DNA from: JBOICV01 sp050740255
Lineage (GTDB): Bacteria > Pseudomonadota > Gammaproteobacteria > Nevskiales > JBOICV01
Assembly (NCBI GenBank): GCA_050740255.1
Contig: JBOICV010000099.1
Location: forward strand, 1 to 7,324
Direction of reading: 5' to 3'
DNA length: 7,324 nt
Each line of letters starts with the position of its first letter. Within the stretch, counting starts at the first letter, position 1. The position numbers and the translations under genes were made by a program. Of this stretch, positions 1 to 5,597 are shown one piece after another. The notes under the pieces are model-generated. The model made no database searches and was not told where the DNA came from. It saw only the letters and a list, made by a program, of their open reading frames with translations.

Positions 1-1
1 G

Positions 2-475
2 CGCGCGCGCCGACTGGATCGTGCGGCACAGCAGAAGCACGGCCGCGGCCTCGGCCTGATCGTGGTGGATTATCTGCAACTGATGCAGGTACCGGGCAGC
101 AAGGAGAATCGCACCACCGAAGTATCCGAGATCTCGCGCAATCTGAAGGCGCTCGCCAAAGAGCTGAAGCTACCCGTGATCGCGCTGTCGCAGCTCAGCC
201 GCAGTGTGGAACAGCGCCCGGACAAGCGCCCCGTGATGTCCGATCTGCGCGAGTCCGGTTCGATCGAGCAGGACGCGGACGTGGTGGTATTCCTTTACCG
301 CGATGAGTACTACAAAAAAAATGACAGCGAAAAGAAAGGTATTGCCGAGGTTATCGTCGCCAAGCAGCGCAACGGGCCGGTGGACACGGTGGAGACGGCT
401 TTCCTAGGTCAGTACACACGCTTCGAGAATCTGGCCAAAGAGCAGTATCGCGACGTTGATAGCCAATACGCGTGA
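2..475 (+). CDS. dnaB: Replicative DNA helicase DnaB, C-terminal part (5' end outside window)
   Basis: Hexameric replicative helicase that unwinds DNA ahead of the fork in the cytoplasm. The reading frame is open from the left edge, so this is the last 157 residues of a protein usually about 460 long; the N-terminal domain and the Walker A ATP-binding loop lie outside. Visible are the Walker B strand LIVVDYLQLM (about residues 19-28 of the fragment), the segment around ALSQLSRSVEQRPDKRP, and the diagnostic DnaB motif DLRESGSIEQDADVVVFLYR. The closing GIAEVIVAKQRNGP segment is followed by a normal, slightly acidic C-terminus. All of this closely follows E. coli DnaB from memory. No frameshift is seen. 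A GTG at 62 is only an internal codon (Walker B Val), not a start. The gene is followed by alr on the same strand, an arrangement common in Gammaproteobacteria. Confidence 0.97.
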   Translation, partial: RARRLDRAAQQKHGRGLGLIVVDYLQLMQVPGSKENRTTEVSEISRNLKALAKELKLPVIALSQLSRSVEQRPDKRPVMSDLRESGSIEQDADVVVFLYRDEYYKKNDSEKKGIAEVIVAKQRNGPVDTVETAFLGQYTRFENLAKEQYRDVDSQYA

Positions 476-485
476 TTAGCATTCT

Positions 486-557
486 GTCATTCCGGAAGTC
501 GCGTAGCGACTATCCGGAATCTTCTCCGGACAAGATTCCCGCTGCTGCGGGAATGAC
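486..557. repeat. Two-hairpin inverted repeat element (REP/BIME-like) filling the dnaB-alr spacer
   Basis: The element is bounded by perfect 8-bp inverted ends, gtcattcc (486-493) and ggaatgac (550-557). It consists of two oppositely oriented units that both read gtcattcc...ggaatc when each is read inwards: a 36-nt unit at 486-521 and a 24-nt unit on the other strand at 534-557, separated by 12 nt. The left unit folds as attccgga + agtcgc, loop gta, gcgact + (bulged a) + tccggaat (489-520). The right unit folds as attcccgc, loop tgct, gcgggaat (535-554). There is no T-tract after either hairpin in either direction, so this is not an obvious intrinsic terminator. No target-site duplication is clear. 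Repeats built on attccc...gggaat arms are widespread in Proteobacteria; the right hairpin also fits the attccc-N8-gggaat pattern of the neisserial dRS3 repeat, which may be coincidence. Confidence 0.8.
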
Positions 558-564
558 CGCATAA

Positions 565-1650
565 ATGCCACCCGTGTTACGCGCGCAGGCCGAGATCGAC
601 CTGCGCGCACTACCACACAATCTGGCACGGGTCCGCGCCTGCGCTCCAGGCGCGAAAGTGATGGCGGCAGTCAAGGCCAACGGCTACGGTCACGGCGCTG
701 CGCAAGTGGCACGCACCCTGTCCGACGCCGGCTGCGAGGCCTTTGCGGTTGCCACCGTTGCCGAAGGGCAACAGCTCCGGCAGGCGGGAATAGCGCAGCC
801 GGTCATCGTGCTTAACGGCGTGCTTGGCGCCGATGATCTCTATCTTGCCGTCGAACTCGGCTTGCGGCCCGTCGTACACGACTTCGTGCAACTCGAACGA
901 ATCGAACAAGCCGACTGCGCCCGTGGCATGGACGTCTGGGTGAAGCTCGATACCGGCATGCACCGCCTGGGCCTGGCTTGCGCATCAGTCCCTGAGGTGG
1001 CGGCGCGTTTGCAGCGCGCGGGGGTGCGCATCGCCGGCTGGATGACCCATCTGGCCTGCGCGGATGAACCAGCGCATCCGCTGACGCTGCAACAGATTGA
1101 GTGCTTTCGCGCGGCGACCGCAGCCCGGCCGGAACCCAAAAGCATTGCCAATTCCGCCGGCATTCTGGCCTGGCCACAAAGTCACACGGAGTGGGTGCGG
1201 CCCGGAATCATGTTGTACGGCGCCTCACCGATGCCGGAGCTTGGCGCCGCGGATCACCAGCTCAAGCCCGTCATGAGCTTAAGCGCACCGATTCTGGCCA
1301 TGCGACAGTTAAGGCGAGGCGAGGGCATCGGCTACGGTCAAGGCTGGCGCGCTCCCGAGGATATGCCGGTCGGGGTTCTGGCGCTCGGTTACGGCGACGG
1401 CTATCCGCGTCAGGCCCAGCCCGGCACGCCAATCTGGATCAAGGGCTCACGCACTCAGCTTATCGGCCGCGTCTCGATGGACTTGATTGCACTCGATCTG
1501 CGCGGCTGTGGTGTGGTGGCGGCGGGCGATCGCGCCGAGCTGTGGGGGAAAAATTTGTCCGCGGATGAAGTCGCGCGTCATTGCGCTACGGTCGGCTACG
1601 ACTTGTTCTGCGGACTCACGCGCCGCGTGAGTTTTGAGTATCTGAGCTGA
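565..1650 (+). CDS. alr: Alanine racemase, PLP-dependent
   Basis: Interconverts L- and D-alanine in the cytoplasm, supplying D-Ala for peptidoglycan. It is 361 residues long, the normal size for the family. The N-terminal TIM barrel carries the PLP-binding lysine K37 in AVKANGYGHG. Further family segments are VWVKLDTGMHRLG (about 124-136), the strand before SIANSAG (about 193-199), and VRPGIMLYGASP (about 211-222). The C-terminal beta domain has the second catalytic base, Y257, in GIGYGQGW, followed by ALGYGDGYPR and GRVSMDL, where the Met-Asp pair helps bind substrate. The ATG at 565 gives the usual short lead-in before AEIDLRALPHNL. No good Shine-Dalgarno precedes it: the only purine run (ggga, 549-552) lies about 12 nt upstream, inside the repeat hairpin. 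Sequence alone does not settle alr versus a catabolic dadX paralogue, but position after dnaB favours alr and no dadA is visible. Confidence 0.96.
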   Translation: MPPVLRAQAEIDLRALPHNLARVRACAPGAKVMAAVKANGYGHGAAQVARTLSDAGCEAFAVATVAEGQQLRQAGIAQPVIVLNGVLGADDLYLAVELGLRPVVHDFVQLERIEQADCARGMDVWVKLDTGMHRLGLACASVPEVAARLQRAGVRIAGWMTHLACADEPAHPLTLQQIECFRAATAARPEPKSIANSAGILAWPQSHTEWVRPGIMLYGASPMPELGAADHQLKPVMSLSAPILAMRQLRRGEGIGYGQGWRAPEDMPVGVLALGYGDGYPRQAQPGTPIWIKGSRTQLIGRVSMDLIALDLRGCGVVAAGDRAELWGKNLSADEVARHCATVGYDLFCGLTRRVSFEYLS

Positions 1651-1690
1651 CGCCGCCCTGTCTTCGACTGCGGTGCTAAACGTGCGAGGG

Positions 1691-1744
1691 TGTAGGAGCG
1701 ACCCTGGTCGCGATATCCGGTTCGCGTGCAGGCACGCTCCTACA
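1691..1744. repeat. Inverted pair of GTAG-type REP sequences (BIME-like)
   Basis: Two 22-nt units face each other across a 10-nt spacer (1713-1722). The unit at 1691-1712 and the reverse complement of 1723-1744 share the head tgtaggagcg and the end cgcg. Each unit has a GTAG head followed by a six-pair hairpin with a ct loop: gcgacc/ggtcgc on the left (1698-1711), gcgtgc/gcacgc on the right. The two stems differ at two positions and both changes are compensated on the partner side. This is the layout of REP elements known to be mobilised by RAYT (TnpA-REP, Y1-type) transposases. It lies between two convergent genes (alr and the ArsR-methyltransferase), the typical location for such elements. 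No RAYT gene is in the window. It may also stabilise mRNA 3' ends or dampen read-through. Confidence 0.9.
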
Positions 1745-1781
1745 GCCACGATACCGGTGCGTATACGTCAGCCCTACCGGA

Positions 1782-2717
1782 TTAGCGCCGCGCGCTGGCG
1801 GTGATCACTTCGAAGTAGGGCGGCCGCGGTTCACGCGAGCTGACGGCGCAATAGCTGACTTTCAGTCCGGCTTTTCGCAGCCAGTCCCTGATTTCCGCAG
1901 GCTCAAAGCCGAGATTGACGTGGTCGTAGGCGGCGACGTTGGCTTCGTGCGGGTGCTTGCGCAAGGTCGCCAGCACCAGCCGGCCGCCGCGCTTCAGCAT
2001 GCGTGCCGCTTCCTTGACTACCGCTTGGGGCGTGCGCGTATAGGTGAGTGCATGCAGCAAAAAAACCACGTCGAAACGGCCCGCCGTGAACGGTAACTTA
2101 TGCATGTCGGCCCGATGGAAGCTGACATTCTTGTAGTCCGTCAGGCGCGTCCGGCCGGCGTTGACCACCGCCTCGCTCAGATCGACGCAAGTGACGCTGT
2201 TGGCGCGCCGCGCCAGCAACTCCGCCAGTACGCCATCGCCGGAGGCAATATCCAACACCTCGCCTAGAGCGATCAGCTCCATCAACGCATGGGTGGTGGC
2301 TTCCCAACTGCGGCCGGGCGAGTACTGCGAGGCCATGCGGCCGGCGACTGAATCGGCCCAGCTTTGCGAGTGCTGTCGGGCGCGCACGATCTCGGCGGCC
2401 CGCTCGCGATCACGGCTGAGCTGAGCATCGTCGAGATCCTGCCGCAAGGTCTGCCAAAGCTGGCGTGTAACCTCATCCGCTGCGGCGGGATCAAGCTGAT
2501 ACAAAGTGCTGGCGCCCGCGCGGCGATCCGTGATCAAACCGGCGTCCCGCAGCTTGGCCAGATGGGTCGAGATACGGCTTTGCGCCAGCCGCGTGATTTG
2601 CGTGAGTTCCGCTACCGTCAGTGCTTGCTCCTCAAGCAGCCGCAAGAGCCGCACGCGGGTAGGATCCGCGAACAGACGGAACAACTGTGTGCTGAGTTCC
2701 AGATCCAGTGAGGCCAT
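1782..2717 (-). CDS. ArsR-family winged-helix regulator fused to a SAM-dependent methyltransferase
   Basis: Two-domain cytoplasmic protein of 311 residues. Residues about 5-85 form an ArsR/SmtB-type winged helix: LFADPTRVRLLRLL, then the helix-turn-helix TVAELTQITRLAQSRISTHLAKLRDAGL (about 34-61) and the wing RRAGASTLYQL. The metal-binding cysteine motif of classical ArsR is absent; the only cysteines are C177 and C290, so metal sensing is unlikely. After a helical linker and the segment YSPGRSWEAT (132-141) comes a class I methyltransferase: motif I VLDIASGDG (154-162), acidic D179 ending strand 2, D204 in the RADMHKLPF segment, FDVVFLLHAL (215-224), and LKRGGRLVLATL (241-252). Family knowledge: such fusions occur in Proteobacteria, and some ArsR-type regulators (SahR) sense S-adenosylhomocysteine and control the methionine cycle. 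Whether that applies here is inference, since no met or ahcY gene is visible. ATG at 2717 is preferred over an in-frame TTG at 2723. Its only Shine-Dalgarno-like sequence is inside the preceding terminator stem. Confidence 0.88.
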   Translation of the reverse strand: MASLDLELSTQLFRLFADPTRVRLLRLLEEQALTVAELTQITRLAQSRISTHLAKLRDAGLITDRRAGASTLYQLDPAAADEVTRQLWQTLRQDLDDAQLSRDRERAAEIVRARQHSQSWADSVAGRMASQYSPGRSWEATTHALMELIALGEVLDIASGDGVLAELLARRANSVTCVDLSEAVVNAGRTRLTDYKNVSFHRADMHKLPFTAGRFDVVFLLHALTYTRTPQAVVKEAARMLKRGGRLVLATLRKHPHEANVAAYDHVNLGFEPAEIRDWLRKAGLKVSYCAVSSREPRPPYFEVITASARR

Positions 2718-2744
2718 AAACAAAACCGCCCCTGACGGGGCGGC
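2718..2744 (-). terminator. Intrinsic terminator of the phasin gene, abutting the next start codon
   Basis: On the minus strand, a perfect 7-bp GC stem (ccgcccc / ggggcgg, plus-strand arms 2726-2732 and 2737-2743) with a 4-nt loop is followed directly by ttttgttt. It lies 17 nt after the phasin stop codon. There is no T-tract on the plus-strand side, so it acts only on leftward transcription. The T-tract ends exactly at the ATG of the ArsR-methyltransferase gene (2717), and the aggggcgg arm is the only ribosome-binding-like purine run before that ATG. Confidence 0.88.
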
Positions 2745-2761
2745 TGGGTATGCGGAAGCGC

Positions 2762-3205
2762 TTAGCGGACCGTCGTGCGCCGGCGGGTCGCCGCGCGCGC
2801 GCCGCCGCGGCGGGCAACGGATGCCTTACGCTTGGGCGAGGCCGATTTGCGCGCCGAACCGGGGGCATTGGTTACTGCCTTCTGCAGCACCTGGGCCAGA
2901 TCCCGGCTGGTGCCGGTGATGATCGAGATACTGTCGCGCGCGCTCTTGATGATGTTTTCGAGCGTGCCCTGCAAAACCTTGACCTGCGCCTGCGCGATAT
3001 CACGCACATTGCCCTTGCGGCTCGCGTCCTTCAAGCCCTTGATAGCCTGCTCGTAATGCGCGCGTACCGCTTTGAGTTCCTGCTCGGCGAGCTTCTCAAT
3101 GCCGGTCGTTACCACGCGGTTGGCTGAAGCGACGGCCGAGGCGTAATTTTTTCTGAGCTGTTTGATCTGACCCTTGATCCTGTTGATGCGATCCTGGATA
3201 GCCAT
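2762..3205 (-). CDS. Phasin-family (polyhydroxyalkanoate granule-associated) protein with basic tail
   Basis: A 147-residue, mostly helical protein. Residues about 10-112 are amphipathic helices of phasin type: YASAVASANRVVTTGIEKLAEQELKAVRAHYEQ, a short turn (KDASRKGNVRD), and AQVKVLQGTLENIIKSARDSISIITGTSRDLAQVLQKAV. Phasins coat PHA granules and control their size and number. Residues 115-147 form a low-complexity tail with 12 Lys/Arg and no acidic residue, rich in Ala, Ser and Thr, like the histone-like tails of PhaF-type phasins that bind DNA. There is no signal peptide or membrane segment. The ATG at 3205 has an aggag Shine-Dalgarno 8 nt upstream (3214-3218); another ATG just upstream is out of frame. 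It has its own promoter and terminator, so it is probably monocistronic. It is divergent from fadBA. No PHA synthase is in the window, so the family call rests on sequence resemblance alone. Confidence 0.72.
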   Translation of the reverse strand: MAIQDRINRIKGQIKQLRKNYASAVASANRVVTTGIEKLAEQELKAVRAHYEQAIKGLKDASRKGNVRDIAQAQVKVLQGTLENIIKSARDSISIITGTSRDLAQVLQKAVTNAPGSARKSASPKRKASVARRGGARAATRRRTTVR

Positions 3206-3245
3206 GCGCCATTCTCCTGTTTGCCTGCAAGCGGCCGGTCGCTGC

Positions 3246-3273
3246 AGTTTAGCAGCGCAAGTTGTCCAGTCAA
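3246..3273 (-). promoter_or_regulatory. Sigma70-type promoter of the phasin gene
   Basis: On the minus strand, TTGACT (plus positions 3268-3273, 5 of 6 matches to the -35 consensus) is followed after 16 bp by TAAACT (3246-3251, 4 of 6 matches to the -10 consensus). The predicted start near 3239 gives a leader of about 34 nt that contains the aggag Shine-Dalgarno of the phasin gene. This is inferred from sequence only. Confidence 0.6.
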
Positions 3274-3318
3274 CGAAAAGTCCCCGCGCTGGACGCTCGG
3301 ACGCGCGCCCGATACTAT

Positions 3319-3350
3319 GCTGCGTCGCTGCGTCGCTGCGTCGCTGTGGC
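3319..3350. repeat. 8-bp tandem repeat (gctgcgtc, three perfect copies plus a degenerate fourth)
   Basis: Copies lie at 3319-3326, 3327-3334 and 3335-3342; 3343-3350 reads gctgtggc and matches in 6 of 8 positions. The array is non-coding, in the divergent phasin/fadB promoter region, about 40-70 bp upstream of the likely fadB -10 box. Copy-number change by slippage would alter the spacing of upstream sites relative to the fadB promoter, but no effect can be shown from one sequence. Confidence 0.85.
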
Positions 3351-3390
3351 GCCGGGCTTTATTCCCAGTCCGCGCCGCATCCAGGTTCTG

Positions 3391-3396
3391 TATAAA
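3391..3396 (+). promoter_or_regulatory. Possible -10 box of the fadBA promoter
   Basis: TATAAA stands 26 nt before the fadB ATG and would give a leader of about 20 nt containing the gggag Shine-Dalgarno. The region 16-18 bp upstream has no recognisable -35 hexamer, so if real the promoter may need an activator or an extended contact. I looked for a PsrA-like gaaac-type palindrome or a FadR-like site between 3206 and 3421 and saw none. Confidence 0.35.
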
Positions 3397-3407
3397 ACCG
3401 ATTTAAT

Positions 3408-3412
3408 GGGAG
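3408..3412 (+). promoter_or_regulatory. Ribosome binding site deciding the fadB start
   Basis: The sequence gggag is 9 nt before the ATG at 3422 but only 3 nt before the in-frame GTG at 3416. Spacing therefore selects the ATG, which also yields the family-typical N-terminus MIYSGKSI (compare MLYKGDTL in E. coli FadB). Confidence 0.7.
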
Positions 3413-3421
3413 CGTGTGCCG

Positions 3422-5572
3422 ATGATTTACTCAGGCAAATCCATCACCTGTCAGCGGCTCGATGACGGTATCGCCGAGCTCAAGTTCGACCGGCAGGGCG
3501 ATGCGATCAATAAATTCGATGCGCAAACCGTCGGCGAGTTGAAAGCCGCCGGCGAGGCGCTGGCCAAGTCCGGTGCGAAAGGTCTGCTGGTAACCAGCGG
3601 CAAGGACGGCTTCATTGTGGGGGCGGACATCACCGAATTCGGCAAGACCTTCCAGTCCTCCGAGGACGAGGTTGCCAACTGGTTGTTTGGCAGCAACCAG
3701 GTATTTAATGCGATTGAGGACCTGCCGTTTCCGTCGGTGACGGCGATCAACGGCGTCGCCCTGGGCGGTGGTTTCGAGATGTGCATGGCGACCGATTACC
3801 GGGTCATGAGCGTAAGCGCGCAGGTGGGTCAGCCGGAAGTGAAGCTCGGCATTCTGCCGGGCTTTGGCGGCACCGTGCGCCTGCCGCGTCTGATCGGCGC
3901 CGACAATGCGATCGAGTGGATCGCCGGCGGGAATCCGAGCAAGGCCGATGCGGCGCTGAAGGTGCACGCGGTGGACGCGGTCGTGACGCCGGACAAATTG
4001 CGCGATGCCGCGCTGTCCCTATTGAAGGACTGCATCGCCGGTAAGTTCGACTGGCAGGCGCGGCGCGCACAGAAGAAAGCGCCGCTCATGCTCGGCCCGA
4101 TCGAAAGCATGATGGTGTTCGAGACCGCCAAGGGCTTCATCGCCGGTCAGGCCGGCAAGCACTATCCGGCGCCGATGGAAGCGGTGAAAGTAGTCCAGAA
4201 AGCGGCCGGCAAGGGCCGTGACGAAGCGCTGAAGATCGAAGCGCAAGGCTTTGCCAAGGTGGCCAAGACCACCGTCGCCAACAGCCTGATCAGCCTGTTT
4301 CTGAATGACCAGCTACTGAAGAAAAAGGCGAAAGCGGCCAGCAAGATCGCGCGGCCGATCAAGCAGGCGGCGGTGCTCGGCGCGGGCATCATGGGCGGCG
4401 GCATCGGTTATCAGAGCGCGGTGCGGGGCACGCCGATCATCATGAAGGACATCGCCGACCAGCAGCTCGAACTCGGCATGTCCGAGGCCAACAAACTGCT
4501 GGCAAAACAGGTCGAGCGCAGGAAACTCACGCCGGAAAAAGCCGGTGACGTGCTCTCCAAAATCCGGCCCACGCTCAACTACGGCGACTTCGGCAATGTG
4601 GACGTGGTAGTCGAAGCCGTGGTCGAGAATCCGAAAATCAAGAAGAGCGTGCTGTCCGAAGTGGAAGGCCTGGTGAAACCCGGCACCATCATCGCCTCCA
4701 ATACCTCCTCGATCTCGATTGATGAGCTGGCCACGGCGATGAAGCACCCCGAGAATTTTCTCGGCATGCACTTCTTCAACCCGGTGCACCGCATGCCGCT
4801 GGTGGAGGTGATTTACGGCGCCAAGACCAGCAAGGAAGCGATTGCGACGATCGTGGATTACACCAGCCGCATGGGCAAGACGCCGATCGTGGTGAAGAAC
4901 TGCCCCGGTTTCCTGGTCAACCGTATTCTGTTTCCTTACTTCGGCGGCTGGCTCGGCGCGGTTCGCGACGGCGCCGATTTCGTGAAGATGGACAAGGTGA
5001 TGGAAAACTTCGGCTGGCCCATGGGCCCGGCCTATTTGCAGGACGTGATCGGCATTGACACATCGCACCATGTCGGCGAGGTGCTGGCCGAAGGCTATCC
5101 GGACCGCATGGCCAGGACCTTCAAGACCGCGCTTGACGTGATGTATGAGAACAAGCGCTACGGCCAGAAGAATGGCATTGGTTTCTTCAAGTATGAAACC
5201 GATACCAAGGGCAAGCCCAGGAAACTGGCTGACCCGCAGACTTACGAGCTGCTCAAAGCGGTTCAGCCCCATGGCCAGAAAGACATGAGCGAGGAAGAGA
5301 TTATTGACCGCCACATGCTGCCGATGATCATCGAAACCGCGCGCTGTCTGGAGGAGGGCATCGTCGAGACCGCCAATGAGGCCGACATGGGCCTGATTCT
5401 CGGCATCGGCTTCCCGCCCTTCCGCGGTGGTGCGCTGAAGTACGCCGATACGCTTGGCTTGAAAACGGTGGTTGAGAACACCGGGAAGTACCAGCAGCTC
5501 GGCAAGCTTTACGAGCCGACCGCGAAAATGAAAGAGATGGCCGCCAAGGGCCAGACATACTACCCGGCCTGA
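3422..5572 (+). CDS. fadB: Fatty acid oxidation complex alpha subunit: enoyl-CoA hydratase / 3-hydroxyacyl-CoA dehydrogenase
   Basis: Catalyses hydration of 2-enoyl-CoA and NAD-dependent oxidation of L-3-hydroxyacyl-CoA, in a cytoplasmic alpha2beta2 complex with FadA. It is 716 residues, close to the 715-729 of characterised FadB proteins. Residues about 5-190 are the hydratase/isomerase fold, with catalytic E119 (in GGGFEMCMATDYR) and E139 (in GQPEVKLGILPGFGG), the same numbers as in E. coli. A helical linker follows. About 314-495 is the Rossmann NAD-binding domain: VLGAGIMGGGI (318-328), then VVVEAVVENPKIKK, SNTSSISI and HFFNPVHRMPLVEV with catalytic H456. Two 3-hydroxyacyl-CoA dehydrogenase C-terminal repeats follow, including KNCPGFLVNRILFPY and GIGFPPFRGGALKYAD. 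ATG at 3422 is chosen over GTG at 3416 because of Shine-Dalgarno spacing and the family N-terminus. fadA follows after 25 nt. No damage is seen. The FadB type rather than anaerobic FadJ is supported by length and the following FadA. Confidence 0.97.
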   Translation: MIYSGKSITCQRLDDGIAELKFDRQGDAINKFDAQTVGELKAAGEALAKSGAKGLLVTSGKDGFIVGADITEFGKTFQSSEDEVANWLFGSNQVFNAIEDLPFPSVTAINGVALGGGFEMCMATDYRVMSVSAQVGQPEVKLGILPGFGGTVRLPRLIGADNAIEWIAGGNPSKADAALKVHAVDAVVTPDKLRDAALSLLKDCIAGKFDWQARRAQKKAPLMLGPIESMMVFETAKGFIAGQAGKHYPAPMEAVKVVQKAAGKGRDEALKIEAQGFAKVAKTTVANSLISLFLNDQLLKKKAKAASKIARPIKQAAVLGAGIMGGGIGYQSAVRGTPIIMKDIADQQLELGMSEANKLLAKQVERRKLTPEKAGDVLSKIRPTLNYGDFGNVDVVVEAVVENPKIKKSVLSEVEGLVKPGTIIASNTSSISIDELATAMKHPENFLGMHFFNPVHRMPLVEVIYGAKTSKEAIATIVDYTSRMGKTPIVVKNCPGFLVNRILFPYFGGWLGAVRDGADFVKMDKVMENFGWPMGPAYLQDVIGIDTSHHVGEVLAEGYPDRMARTFKTALDVMYENKRYGQKNGIGFFKYETDTKGKPRKLADPQTYELLKAVQPHGQKDMSEEEIIDRHMLPMIIETARCLEEGIVETANEADMGLILGIGFPPFRGGALKYADTLGLKTVVENTGKYQQLGKLYEPTAKMKEMAAKGQTYYPA

Positions 5573-5597
5573 TGAGCAGATCTTTAGGAGTTCAGAC

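Noticed and set aside
1..14. gcgcgcgcgc run at the left edge as a Z-DNA or repeat feature
   Set aside because: It encodes the Arg-Ala-Arg-Arg segment of DnaB in the correct frame; codon use explains it.
62..475. Independent 137-residue protein starting at GTG 62
   Set aside because: The frame is open upstream to the window edge and encodes continuing DnaB sequence, so this is an internal codon.
1101..1568. Second plus-strand open frame inside alr
   Set aside because: Out of frame with the intact alanine racemase, Arg/Gly-rich composition, no ribosome site, no domain.
1651..1690. Intrinsic terminator for alr directly after its stop
   Set aside because: No stem followed by a T-tract is visible there; the REP pair further on lacks a T-tract too.
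3206..3421. FadR- or PsrA-like operator upstream of fadBA
   Set aside because: I looked for gaaac...gtttc and similar palindromes and found none; fatty-acid regulation cannot be assigned from this region.
3174..3465. Three overlapping short plus-strand open frames crossing the 8-bp repeat
   Set aside because: They begin inside the phasin gene or its promoter region, have no recognisable protein pattern, and overlap the clear fadB start. The region is better explained as a divergent promoter.
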